A stretch of 14,368 nt of DNA from Acidobacteriota bacterium (GCA_947465275.1 CANIAI010000018.1:1-14368); one strand, 5' to 3'. Positions 1 through 11,311 are shown, counted from the stretch's first letter. Numbers and translations are program-made. Notes: a model not told the origin generated them from the sequence alone.

Positions 1-539
1 GGGGTGATCGTCAGTTCGTGGGACCGGTCGCGGAACTGCTGACGCCGCTCACGGCGCCGCATGGCGTCTTTGCCGTGCTCGGCAACCACGACGACGATCG
101 CGACCTGCCTGCCGCACTCGCCGCCCGCCACATCACCGTGCTGCGTGACACGCGCACCCGCCTCTCCATCAGGGGCGCGTCGATCGATGTCGCGGGCGTG
201 CGGTTCTGGACGAGGCGACCGGAAGATATCGCGCGAGTCGTCCGGGGCGCGCGCGGACCGCTGATGCTGCTCGCGCACGACCCGCGGAGGCTCACCGAGG
301 CGGCGGCGCTGGGGGTGCCGCTCGTGCTCTCGGGTCATACCCACGGGGGACAGGTCGTGCTTCCGGGCCTGGGCGCGGTCGCCCGACGGAACTTCCCCGT
401 GCTGTCCGGCGTTGGCGGCCAGGGATCCACCTCCCTGTTCGTGAGCCGGGGCGTGGGAACGGTCTATGTCCCGATCCGGTTGAATTGCCCGCCCGAGGTC
501 GCCGTCCTCACGTTGCGGCGCGCCCCGACGAGGGGATGA
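1..539 (+). CDS. Calcineurin-like metallophosphoesterase, 5' truncated
   Basis: C-terminal 178 residues of a two-metal phosphoesterase; the frame is open from base 3, so the true start lies left of the window. The first visible residues are Gly-Asp, matching the end of the conserved (T)GD metal motif. Then come GNHD at visible residues 27-30, LAHDP at about 90-94 and SGHTHGGQ at about 110-117. These are the metal- and phosphate-binding blocks of the YkuE/YaeI-like branch of the family, whose members usually carry an N-terminal membrane segment (not visible here) and cleave phosphoester or pyrophosphate bonds, some of them in lipid A precursors. The substrate cannot be told from this fragment. 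No motif looks broken. The gene converges on the purine unit from the other strand and the two are separated by a 310-base gap. Confidence 0.88.
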   Translation, partial: GDRQFVGPVAELLTPLTAPHGVFAVLGNHDDDRDLPAALAARHITVLRDTRTRLSIRGASIDVAGVRFWTRRPEDIARVVRGARGPLMLLAHDPRRLTEAAALGVPLVLSGHTHGGQVVLPGLGAVARRNFPVLSGVGGQGSTSLFVSRGVGTVYVPIRLNCPPEVAVLTLRRAPTRG

Positions 540-607
540 GGCAAAGGGGCGGCCCCTGCCGCCACACGCTGTTGGCCATGCCAACTCTGAACGTCGGCCT
601 GATTTCT

Positions 608-637
608 CCGTGCATCAGTCGTTTTGTTCATGCACGG
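608..637. terminator. Hairpin, possible terminator of either convergent unit
   Basis: CCGTGCAT (608-615) and ATGCACGG (630-637) are perfect reverse complements separated by a 14-base loop. The hairpin lies 69 bases past the phosphoesterase stop and 5 bases past a minus-strand TGA at 643-645, where a terminator could serve both convergent units. No T-run follows the stem on either strand, so it is not a classic intrinsic terminator. It could equally be an RNA-stabilising 3' stem or a binding site for a dimeric protein. Confidence 0.35.
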
Positions 638-642
638 TGGCC

Positions 643-803
643 TCATCGCTTATAGCGGTGCCCTCCCACACGCGCGGCGGCCGCCAAATCCTGTGCCGCG
701 AGGGGGGTCACGCTCACGATTTGCCCCTCAACGCGGACCTCGAGGCCTCGCACGCGAACATCGAGGGGGTCGACAGGGAAACCGAGGGGGTCATCGTGCT
801 CAC
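643..803 (-). pseudogene. Possible small frameshifted ORF downstream of purN
   Basis: On the minus strand, GTG (801-803) and ATG (792-794) are possible starts, and ATG is followed by ACCCCC (bases 791-786). One extra C in that run would put the ATG in frame with a long protein-like stretch ending at TGA 643-645. The predicted product would be about 51 residues, beginning MTPLGFPVDPL, with an alternating hydrophobic stretch LDVRVRGLEVRVEG and a basic end. As written, the start frame ends early, and the downstream frame has no ATG of its own. A sister copy of the same repeat (bases 702-707) has six Gs where this one has five, which fits loss of one base in a homopolymer. It may be a sequencing or assembly error, a decayed gene, or a chance GC-rich frame. 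I do not recognise the family. Confidence 0.25.
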
Positions 804-805
804 GA
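699..805. repeat. Imperfect direct repeats with a CGAGGGGG(G)TC core
   Basis: The core occurs at 699-709 (six Gs in the run), 762-771 and 783-792 (five Gs each). The first and third copies extend further: both run on into CTCACGA, ending at 719 and 805, so about 21-23 bases are shared with small gaps. Core starts are 63 and 21 bases apart, which is three and one repeat lengths, or codon-phased steps of 21 bases. The repeats may be an old tandem duplication or the coding signature of a small repetitive protein. Confidence 0.5.
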
Positions 806-849
806 GCCCCCGTCGGCCCGTTCCGGGCGGTGATTCTGCCGTGCGGCCG

Positions 850-1509
850 TCAGACGACGTCTGGCCGAGCCGCGGTTGGGGGCAGGATCAGCCGCCGGCC
901 CTCGATACGCCAGCCGCCGGCCAGGATGGTGGCAAGGGCTTCCGGGTACAGGCGGTGCTCCGCGTCGAGAATGCGCGCGCTGAGCGTGTCGGCGGTGTCC
1001 GTCGGAGACACCGGGACGGCGCGCTGGGCGACGATCGGGCCGGAGTCGAGCCCTGCATCCACCAGATGCACCGTCGCGCCGCTCACCCTGACCCCGTGCG
1101 CCACGGCCTGGGCCTGGGCGTCCACGCCGGGGAACGCCGGCAGCAGTGAGGGATGGATGTTCAGGATGCGATCCGGAAAGGCGTTCAGGAGCGCCGGGCC
1201 AATCAGGCGCATGAACCCCGCCAGGCAGACGTAGTCGACGCGCTGCGCCTGGAGGGCCTGCGCCAGCGCCTCGTCGTACGCGTCGCGCGAGGGCCACGCG
1301 CGATGCTCGAGCACCGCGGTGGGAATGCCCGCCGCTCGGGCCCGCTCGAGTCCGAACGCCGCGGGGCGGTTCGACATGACGACGGCAATCTCGGCGTCGA
1401 GCCTGCCCTCCGCGACCGCGTCGATGATCGACTGCAGGTTGCTGCCGCGGCCTGAGATCAGCACACCGAGACGGCGCCCTGGAGCGCCGGCGCGTGCCAC
1501 CGAGGTCAT
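850..1509 (-). CDS. purN: Phosphoribosylglycinamide formyltransferase
   Basis: Cytoplasmic enzyme that transfers the formyl group of 10-formyltetrahydrofolate to GAR, giving FGAR, the third step of purine synthesis. The 219-residue product has the nucleotide loop ISGRGSNLQS at 18-27. The catalytic triad is complete: Asn117 and His119 in LNIHPSLLP and Asp155 in HLVDAGLDSGPI. These fall a constant 11 residues after E. coli Asn106, His108 and Asp144, so the 11 extra N-terminal residues are a short leader. Length is normal for the family. The ATG overlaps the purM stop as ATGA, so the two are probably translationally coupled. It is the last confident gene of the minus-strand unit. Its frame stays open for 68 codons beyond its TGA, which is followed by C. 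Confidence 0.96.
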   Translation of the reverse strand: MTSVARAGAPGRRLGVLISGRGSNLQSIIDAVAEGRLDAEIAVVMSNRPAAFGLERARAAGIPTAVLEHRAWPSRDAYDEALAQALQAQRVDYVCLAGFMRLIGPALLNAFPDRILNIHPSLLPAFPGVDAQAQAVAHGVRVSGATVHLVDAGLDSGPIVAQRAVPVSPTDTADTLSARILDAEHRLYPEALATILAGGWRIEGRRLILPPTAARPDVV

Positions 1510-2543
1510 GCGTAGGTGACCTGGGGCGGCTCTCCGGACACGATCTCTCCGATCACCTTCGCGTCGCGCCCACCGCGGGCCGCCAGTTCACCGATGAGCG
1601 GCTCCGCGTTGTCCGGCGACGTCACGATGATCAGGCCGATCCCCATATTGAAGGTGCGGAACATGTCTTCCGCCGGGACCTTCCCCGACTCCTGAAGCCA
1701 GCGAAACAGCGGCGGAACCTCCCACGCGTCCGTCCGGACGATGGCTGACGTGCCGTGCGGCAGCACCCGCGGAAGGTTCTCGGTGATTCCCCCACCGGTG
1801 ATGTGCGCCATCCCCTTGATGCGCGTGTTCTCGAGCTGCGGGCGGACGCACGAGAGGTAGGAGCGGTGCGGCTCGAGCAGCGCGTCACCAACCGTGCGGC
1901 CCAGTTCCGGCACGTGTGCGTCGACCGCGAGCCCGAGGTGGTCGAAGACGATCCGGCGCGCGAGCGAGTAGCCGTTCGTGTGAAGACCCGACGAGGGCAC
2001 GCCGACGAGGACGTCGCCCACCGCGATGGTCCGGCCCGTGATCAGGCGCGAGCGGTCAACGCTGCCGACGATGAAGCCGGCGAGATCGTACTCGCCGTCG
2101 GCGTAGAACCCCGGCATCTCTGCCGTCTCGCCGCCGAGGAGCGCGCAACCGTTCTCGCGGCACGCGGCCGCCATCCCGCCGACGACCGACTCGGCGACGC
2201 TCGGTTCCAGCCGCCCCGTGGAGAGGTAGTCGAGGAAGAACAGCGGTTCGGCGCCCTGCACCAGGATGTCGTTCACGCAGTGATTGACGAGGTCCTGACC
2301 GACGGAGTCGTGGCGCCCGGCCATGAAGGCGACCTTCAGCTTCGTCCCGACGCCGTCCGCACTCGACACCAGCACCGGCTCGCGGTATCGGGAGGTATCC
2401 AGGCGGAAGAGTCCACCGAACGAGCCGATGTCCGACAGGACACCCTCAGTGAAGGTCGAGCGTGCCAGGCCGCGAATGCGGCGGACCGCCTCATTGCCCG
2501 CGTCGATGTTCACGCCGGCCGTCTTGTAGGTGAGTTCAGTCAT
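1506..2543 (-). CDS. purM: Phosphoribosylformylglycinamidine cyclo-ligase (AIR synthetase)
   Basis: ATP-dependent closure of the imidazole ring, FGAM to AIR. The 345-residue length is standard. Family landmarks are in order: ADGVGTKLK at 62-70 (the usual form starts TDGVGTK), NDILVQGAEPLFFLDY at 91-106, and LLGGETAEMPGFY at 135-147. The C-terminal half carries ITGGGITENLPRVLP, also typical. PurM and PurL share this ATP-binding fold. The gene begins 22 bases after the HEAT-repeat gene. I see no purine-rich ribosome-binding site ahead of its ATG, because the preceding bases are C-rich, so expression may depend on re-initiation from upstream translation. It ends in an ATGA overlap with purN. Confidence 0.96.
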   Translation of the reverse strand: MTELTYKTAGVNIDAGNEAVRRIRGLARSTFTEGVLSDIGSFGGLFRLDTSRYREPVLVSSADGVGTKLKVAFMAGRHDSVGQDLVNHCVNDILVQGAEPLFFLDYLSTGRLEPSVAESVVGGMAAACRENGCALLGGETAEMPGFYADGEYDLAGFIVGSVDRSRLITGRTIAVGDVLVGVPSSGLHTNGYSLARRIVFDHLGLAVDAHVPELGRTVGDALLEPHRSYLSCVRPQLENTRIKGMAHITGGGITENLPRVLPHGTSAIVRTDAWEVPPLFRWLQESGKVPAEDMFRTFNMGIGLIIVTSPDNAEPLIGELAARGGRDAKVIGEIVSGEPPQVTYA

Positions 2544-2565
2544 GGGTGCTGAGTTGCGTGGGAGG

Positions 2566-3714
2566 TCAGAAGGACAACTGCTGAATGAGTTCGGCCATGA
2601 GGGCCCGATCGGACGAGCCCTCCGGCGCCTGCCAGTAGCGCGCGCGCACGGCGGCGAAGAAACCTTCCTGCGCGAAATCGTCCTCGAGCCGGCCGAAGGC
2701 GAACTGCAGCGCCTCGACCGCCGCGACGCGGTCGGCCGGGCCGCCGGCGATCAGCCAGGTCAGCATGGGTTCGGGTCGTCGCAGGGCGGCGCCGCCGAAG
2801 ACGATCGCGGCAAGGTCGTGGGTGGCCGGCCGGCGGGACGCGTCGAGCAGGAAGGCATAGCCGGTTGACGGCGAGACCTCCGCGACCGCGCCGGCCGCCA
2901 TGAGGGCGGCTCGTATCGCCTCGGCACCCGCGCGCGGGGCCGTCAGCACGTCGCGAATCGCCGCGACGTGGTCGGTACAGGACTCGCCGAGCAGGCACAG
3001 CGCGGCGTGCCTGGCCATCGTCGACTCGACGGTCGTGAGCATCAGCGCCGACAGGACGGCGACGTCCCGGGTATCACCGACCCGGCCGAGCGCCAGGATC
3101 GCGTCGTCCTGGAGCGGGCCGTCGATGCCGGCGACCGTGGTCAGGACGCCCCGTGCGTACGTGGCGCCCGCCTGGCCCAGCGACTCGATGACGGCGATTC
3201 GGAAGAAGTCGAGTCCGCGCCCGACCTCCGCCACCAGCGCCCGCTGCACCGCGGGGTCGGCGCCGAGTGTCGCCAGCGCCTTCACGAGCGCCGGCCGCAC
3301 GAATTCCGCCTGCTCCCGCTCGAGCGCGGCCAGGAGCGGAAAGGTCATCTCACGGTCGGGGTGTGCCGCGATCCAGTTGTAGGCGACCTCACGGACCCGG
3401 TCGTTCCGGTCGTCCAGCAGGGAGCGCATCACGGTGCTGAGGCTCCTGTCGGAGAAGCCGGTGAGCAGGACCAGCGCCCGGTAGCGCACGAACTGGTCGG
3501 GTGACTCACGCACCGCCACCGTCAGCGCGCGCACGGCGTCAGCCGCCGTGGCGCGCCGCACGGTCCGCGCGGCGTTCATCCTGGTGGAATAGTCGAGCGC
3601 CGACAACCGGGCAATGGCGCCGGCGAGTTCGGTCGCCGCCCCCTCGGTGGACTGCGCCGGTGCCGGCGCCGCCACGGCGAGGAGCAGGCACGACAGCAGG
3701 ACGGCGCGAATCAC
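2566..3714 (-). CDS. Exported HEAT-repeat protein inside the purine unit
   Basis: A 382-residue protein starting at a GTG one base after the purF stop. The frame is open farther upstream, but that would overlap purF by 80 bases and put a basic tail before the signal sequence, so the GTG is preferred. Residues 4-16 are a hydrophobic signal-peptide core and A-P-A at 18-20 is a likely signal peptidase I site, so the product should be exported. The mature part is nearly all helix pairs of HEAT/PBS-lyase type: clear units near 77-88, 101-120 (DDRNDRVREVAYNWIAAHPD), 138-151, 170-184 and 201-214, with more diverged ones after that. There is no enzyme motif; HEAT arrays usually bind proteins. Its role is unknown. 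Presence between purF and purM may only reflect co-expression. Codon use looks like its neighbours. Confidence 0.82.
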   Translation of the reverse strand: MIRAVLLSCLLLAVAAPAPAQSTEGAATELAGAIARLSALDYSTRMNAARTVRRATAADAVRALTVAVRESPDQFVRYRALVLLTGFSDRSLSTVMRSLLDDRNDRVREVAYNWIAAHPDREMTFPLLAALEREQAEFVRPALVKALATLGADPAVQRALVAEVGRGLDFFRIAVIESLGQAGATYARGVLTTVAGIDGPLQDDAILALGRVGDTRDVAVLSALMLTTVESTMARHAALCLLGESCTDHVAAIRDVLTAPRAGAEAIRAALMAAGAVAEVSPSTGYAFLLDASRRPATHDLAAIVFGGAALRRPEPMLTWLIAGGPADRVAAVEALQFAFGRLEDDFAQEGFFAAVRARYWQAPEGSSDRALMAELIQQLSF

Positions 3715-3715
3715 G

Positions 3716-5203
3716 TCAGCCGACGACCGTGTCCTTCTCGTACACGGCGCTGGCGATCGCCTCCGACGCCGGAGTGGGCGGAGCGGGGTCGCCATTCAGC
3801 TTGAGGGCGAGCTGCAGGTAGGCCGCCTCGTTACGGGGAAACGCCACCGGATACACACCCGTGTAGCACGACGTGCAGTAGTGCTGACGCCCGTGCTGCA
3901 CGCTGGCCGTCATCCCGTCGAGACTGAGATACGAGACGCTGTCGGCGTCCAGGTACTTCCGAATCTCCTCGAGCGTGTGCGTGGCGGCGATGAGCTCTGA
4001 CCGGCGCGGCGTGTCGACACCGTAGAAGCAGGGCGAGATCGTCGGCGGGCAGCTGATGCGCATGTGCACTTCGGTGGCGCCCGCGCTGCGCACCATCCGG
4101 ACGATCTTCCGGCTCGTGGTACCGCGGACGATCGAGTCGTCGACCAGCACGACCCGGCGGCCCTCGAGGATGCTGCGCACCGGATTCAGCTTCACGCGGA
4201 CGCCGAAGTGCCGGATCGACTGCTGCGGCTCGATGAACGTCCGTCCGACGTAGTGGTTCCGGATCAGGCCCATCCGCATGGGGATGCCGGAGGCCTCGGC
4301 GAACCCGACGGCCGCACACACGCCGGAGTCGGGAATCGGCACGACGACGTCGGCGGGCACCCCTGACTCGCGCGCCAGCCGGCGCCCGAACTCCGTCCGC
4401 ACCTCGTTCACGCTCTCGCCGAAGACGTAGCTGTCGGGACGTGCGAAGTAGACGTGCTCGAAGATGCACTGCGAGCGCTGGGCAGCCGCGAACGGCTTCA
4501 CCGACCGCAGCCCGGCGTTACTGATGATGACGACCTCGCCCGGCTCCACGTCACGCACGTAGGTCGCGCCGATGAGGTCGAGCGCGCAGGTCTCGGAGCA
4601 GATGACCCAGGCGTCGCCCAGCCGGCCGATGGCCAGTGGCCGGAAGCCGTGCGGGTCGCGCGCCCCGACCAGGCGGTCGGTCGTCATCATCACGAACGAG
4701 AACGCGCCACGCCCCTGCGAGATCGCGTCGATGATGGCGGCCTCGGCACTCTTCTCCTTGGAGCGCGCGAACAGGTGCACCACCGTCTCGGTGTCGCTGT
4801 TGGTCTGGAAGATCGCGCCTTCGCGGACCAGCGCATCCCGGAGCTCACCGGCGTTCACGAGATTGCCGTTGTGCCCGATCGCGAACTGTCCGTGGATGCT
4901 GTCGACCACGATGGGCTGGGCGTTCGCCAGACGGCTCTCGCCGGCCGTCGAGTACCGGACATGGCCGATAGCGGACGTGCCGGGCAGCTGCGAGAGCGAC
5001 TGCCCGTCGAACGCCTCGTTCACGTAGCCCATCGCCTTCGAGTACCGGATGCGCGTGCCGTCGGACGCGGCGATGCCGGCGCTCTCCTGCCCCCTGTGCT
5101 GCAGCGCGTAGAGGCCCAGGTAGGTCAGGTTCGAGGCTTCGGGATGACCGAAGATCCCGAAGACGCCGCATTCATCCTTGAACTTATCGAGCATGGGCGG
5201 CAT
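3716..5203 (-). CDS. purF: Amidophosphoribosyltransferase, Fe-S type
   Basis: First committed purine step: PRPP plus glutamine gives phosphoribosylamine. With the ATG at 5201-5203 the product is 495 residues and the catalytic Cys12 (DECGVFGIFGH) follows an 11-residue propeptide, as in B. subtilis; ATG 5192-5194 would give 8. The N-terminal Ntn glutaminase shows QHRGQES, GHVRYSTAG and NGNL. The PRPP loop VVLVDDSIVRGTTS is at about 351-364. All four expected [4Fe-4S] ligands are visible: Cys246, Cys392, Cys443 and Cys446 (CTSC), with spacing like B. subtilis, so the enzyme is probably oxygen-sensitive and cleaved to expose Cys12. The frame is also open back to a GTG at 5308 that overlaps the purL stop as GTGA, but that adds 35 residues before the propeptide and seems unlikely. 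It lies 101 bases after purL and one base before the HEAT gene. Confidence 0.95.
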   Translation of the reverse strand: MPPMLDKFKDECGVFGIFGHPEASNLTYLGLYALQHRGQESAGIAASDGTRIRYSKAMGYVNEAFDGQSLSQLPGTSAIGHVRYSTAGESRLANAQPIVVDSIHGQFAIGHNGNLVNAGELRDALVREGAIFQTNSDTETVVHLFARSKEKSAEAAIIDAISQGRGAFSFVMMTTDRLVGARDPHGFRPLAIGRLGDAWVICSETCALDLIGATYVRDVEPGEVVIISNAGLRSVKPFAAAQRSQCIFEHVYFARPDSYVFGESVNEVRTEFGRRLARESGVPADVVVPIPDSGVCAAVGFAEASGIPMRMGLIRNHYVGRTFIEPQQSIRHFGVRVKLNPVRSILEGRRVVLVDDSIVRGTTSRKIVRMVRSAGATEVHMRISCPPTISPCFYGVDTPRRSELIAATHTLEEIRKYLDADSVSYLSLDGMTASVQHGRQHYCTSCYTGVYPVAFPRNEAAYLQLALKLNGDPAPPTPASEAIASAVYEKDTVVG

Positions 5204-5304
5204 GACCTGCGCGGACGTCCGGCTGGCGGCCGGTGACAGCGCGATGCGGGACGGGTTGACGAGCGGGAGACGCCGACGAACGCCGGCATCCCAAGTGTAC
5301 GGCG

Positions 5305-7554
<2,250 letters not shown>

Positions 7555-7580
7555 CACTTCGCTCTTGGGTGGCGTGGCCA

Positions 7581-8303
7581 CTACTGCGGGCTGCCGGCGA
7601 GCGCACCGCCGGCAGACGAGACGCTCTTCACGACCGATTCGAGCACCACGAGCCCGTCACGACTGCCGACGGCGAGCTCACAGGCGCGCTCCGGGTGCGG
7701 CATCAGGCCCACGACGTTGCGCTGCGTGTTGCAGATGCCGGCGATGTTGTTGAGCGAGCCGTTCGGGTTCGCCGCCTCGGTGACGTCGCCCGATGCCGTC
7801 GTGTACCGGAAGATGACCTGGCGGTTCGCCTCGAGGGCGGTCAGCACGTCGGGTTCGGCGTAGTAGTTCCCCTCGCCGTGGGCGATCGGAATCCTGAGCA
7901 CCTGTCCAGGCACGCACGCCGCCGTGAACGGCGTGTCGACCTGCTCGACGCGCACGTGGACGAACTCGCACTGGAACTGCACGCTGCGGTTGCGGAGCAT
8001 GGCACCAGGCAGCAGGCCACACTCGAGCAGCACCTGGAATCCGTTGCAGATCCCGATGACCGGCCCGCCACCGGCCGCGAAGCGGGTGACCTCGCGCATG
8101 ATCGGTGAGAACCGGGCGATGGCGCCCGTCCGGAGATAGTCGCCGTACGAGAAGCCGCCGGGGAGCAGCACGACGTCGGCGCCGCGCAGCGACGCGTCCT
8201 TGTGCCAGACGAACTCGGCGTCCTGCCCGAGGACGTGCTTGACCGCGTGGTAGGCGTCGTGGTCGCAGTTGGAACCGGGAAAGACGACGACGGCGAACTT
8301 CAT
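7581..8303 (-). CDS. purQ: Phosphoribosylformylglycinamidine synthase subunit PurQ (glutaminase)
   Basis: Class I glutamine amidotransferase that supplies ammonia to PurL. The 240-residue product carries the full catalytic triad: nucleophile Cys86 in GICNGFQ, and His203 and Glu205 in MPHPE. The N-terminal VVVFPGSNCDHD and LLPGGFSYGDYLR at 46-58 are the usual PurQ signatures. The ATG overlaps the purS stop as ATGA, and GGAG sits 8 bases ahead of it, a good ribosome-binding site. The gene is followed directly by purL. The adjacency of purS, purQ and purL matches the three-subunit complex seen in B. subtilis and T. maritima. Confidence 0.97.
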   Translation of the reverse strand: MKFAVVVFPGSNCDHDAYHAVKHVLGQDAEFVWHKDASLRGADVVLLPGGFSYGDYLRTGAIARFSPIMREVTRFAAGGGPVIGICNGFQVLLECGLLPGAMLRNRSVQFQCEFVHVRVEQVDTPFTAACVPGQVLRIPIAHGEGNYYAEPDVLTALEANRQVIFRYTTASGDVTEAANPNGSLNNIAGICNTQRNVVGLMPHPERACELAVGSRDGLVVLESVVKSVSSAGGALAGSPQ

Positions 8304-8572
8304 CGGGCCGCTCCGGGCCCGACCGCCGCCGGGTCGTCGACGTCGATGCGATAGCTCTCGATCACCGGGTTCGCCAGCAGCGTGTCAGCCGCCGCGCTCG
8401 CGATCCGTGAGGCTTCGGCGGCGGTACCGGCTGCCACATCGAGCTCGAAGTACTTCCCCTGCCGGACGTCACGCACCGCGTCGTGGCCGATCGAGTGGAG
8501 CGCCTCGGTGACGGTCCGTCCCTGCGGATCGAAAACCGACGGCTTGAGCGTGACGTAGACGCGGACGCGCAT
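8300..8572 (-). CDS. purS: Phosphoribosylformylglycinamidine synthase subunit PurS
   Basis: A 90-residue small subunit that bridges PurL and PurQ in the FGAM synthetase complex. The N-terminal MRVRVYVTLKPSVFDPQG, then ALHSIGHDAVRDVRQGKYFEL (about residues 24-44), is the diagnostic PurS pattern of a strand, a short helix and a G-K-x-F/Y-E-L strand. The tail after about residue 80 is short and Ala/Gly/Pro-rich, typical of a variable end. ATG 8570-8572 is preceded by GAGGGCAGGG, a strong ribosome-binding site. The open frame continues upstream into purB but has no family similarity there. It starts 11 bases after purB and overlaps purQ by four bases. Confidence 0.95.
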   Translation of the reverse strand: MRVRVYVTLKPSVFDPQGRTVTEALHSIGHDAVRDVRQGKYFELDVAAGTAAEASRIASAAADTLLANPVIESYRIDVDDPAAVGPGAAR

Positions 8573-8583
8573 GGACCCTGCCC

Positions 8584-9914
<1,331 letters not shown>

Positions 9915-9918
<4 letters not shown>

Positions 9919-11186
9919 CCGAGTGAGAGGCGCCCCGCGGGAATCTCGAGGTCGTCGACGGCTCCGAGCACGGTGGCGGCAAGGGAGCCGTCGGCAAAGA
10001 GGTCGCGGGCCACGCGCTGCACGTCGTCGCGCGTGACACTTCCGACCCCGGTCAGGGTTTCGTCGAGCCCGAACTGCCGCTCGAAGTAGATTTCCTGGCG
10101 TGCGAGGTGCGACATGCGGCTCGAGGTGCTCTCGAGGTTCAGCATGAGGCTCCCCTTCAGGTGATCCTTGGCGCGCTGGAGCTCGCTCTCGGGCAGCGGC
10201 TCGTCCTTCATGCGGCGGAGCTCGGCGACGACCACGTCGATCAGCTCACCCACCGCGTCGTTCGCGCAGCCCGCGTAGATCGTCATCGACCCGGCGTCGC
10301 GGTAGGCGCTCAGGCCGCTGAACACGGCGTACGCCAGCCCGCGCTTCTCGCGCACGTTCTGGAAGAGGCGCGAGCTCATCGAGCCGCCGAGGATGGTGTT
10401 GAGGACGTACGACGCGTAACGGTCGCGGTGGTCCTGCTGGTAGCCGTTGGTGCCGAGACAGACGTGGCTCTGCTCGAGGTCCTTGGTGCGGATGAGGACG
10501 TTCGGCACGACGACCGGCGGCACCTCGATGCGCGCGGCGGAGTCGCGCGGCAGGCGCTCGAAGACGCGGGACACGAGGTCGCGCACCTGCGCGTGCTCGA
10601 TGTTGCCCGTGGCGGCGACGATCAGGTTGGGCGCCGTATAGACGCCCCCGAAATACTCGCGCAGCGCCGGCCCGTCGAGCGCCTCGACCGTCTCCTTCGT
10701 GCCCAGGATCGGGCGCCCGAGCGGATGGTCGGCCCAGAAGCGCTCGGTGAAGAGCTCGTGGACGAGGTCGTCGGGCGTGTCCTCGACCATCTTGATCTCT
10801 TCGAGGACCACCTTCTTCTCGCGCTCGATGTCCTCGTCGGAGAAGGCGGGGTTCATGACGATGTCGCCGAGCACCTCGATCGCCAGCGGCAGGTGCTCGT
10901 CGAGCACCTTGATGTAATAGCTGGCGTATTCCTTGGCGGTGAAGGCGTCCATCTGGCCGCCGATCGAGTCGATCGTCTGGGCGATGTCTTCCGCCGACCT
11001 GGTGGCCGTGCCCTTGAAGAGCATGTGCTCGACGAAGTGGGCGATGCCGCTCTGGCGGGCCGACTCGTGCCGCGATCCGCGGGCGAGCCACACGCCGATG
11101 CTCACCGAGCGCACGTGCGGTATCCGCTCCGTCAGGATGCGGAGCCCGTTGGGAAGGACGTCTCTGACGATCGCGGTATCCGGCAC
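9915..11186 (-). CDS. M16 family zinc peptidase (processing peptidase-like)
   Basis: Insulinase/mitochondrial-processing-peptidase family protein, 423 residues from the GTG at 11184-11186. The inverted zinc motif HFVEH is at 50-54 (His50, Glu53, His54), with distal Glu130 in VVLEEIKMVED at the usual 75-residue spacing, so this is the active type. The C-terminal half has REKRGLAY, the conserved Arg/Tyr block of M16 partners. No signal peptide is visible, so it should be cytoplasmic. Such enzymes degrade short peptides or trim leaders; the substrate here is unknown. The frame is open up to a TTG at 11274-11276, which would add 30 residues. I prefer the GTG because the family normally begins just before LPNGLR, though neither start has a good ribosome-binding site. 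It heads the purine unit and overlaps purB by four bases. Confidence 0.92.
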
Positions 11187-11311
11187 TGGTCTCGTCGGGA
11201 CAGCTTGGCCCAGGACCTCTTCGAGGATCCGGGTTCGGGAACTCGCGCCTGTCGCCCGCGGCCGAAAACACCGCAAGTGATTGCAGGACAGGGGATTAGA
11301 AGAACGTCGGC

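Larger units (their letters stand above)
540..849. other. Convergent intergenic gap, no confident gene
   Basis: This stretch lies between the stop of the plus-strand phosphoesterase and the stop of the minus-strand purN. It holds a perfect inverted repeat at 608-637, a short palindrome CGCT-TAT-AGCG at 647-657, a five-base GC stem with a three-base loop at 816-828, and copies of a G-run repeat at 699-805. On the minus strand, the purN frame stays open past its stop for 68 codons, to a TGA at 643-645. No tRNA or rRNA gene is apparent. The other open frames here look like chance frames in GC-rich DNA. Confidence 0.6.

Noticed and set aside
464..1149. Other open frames across the convergent gap (60, 69 and 179 codons)
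   Set aside because: They run into or over purN or the phosphoesterase, lack ribosome-binding sites, and show no protein-like pattern compared with the minus-strand frame discussed in the findings.
3715..3795. Longer N-terminus for the HEAT-repeat protein
   Set aside because: It would overlap purF by 80 bases and add a 27-residue Arg-rich stretch in front of a normal signal peptide, so the GTG at 3712-3714 is a better start.
11233..11242. CCGAAC half-site on the minus strand, as in the B. subtilis PurR box
   Set aside because: There is a single half-site without the AT-rich flanks or a second inverted half at the usual spacing, and it lies inside the transcribed leader.
11187..11305. Purine riboswitch or T-box in the leader of the purine unit
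   Set aside because: I looked for the conserved three-way junction bases of purine riboswitches and the T-box sequence and found neither; only short GC stems are present.
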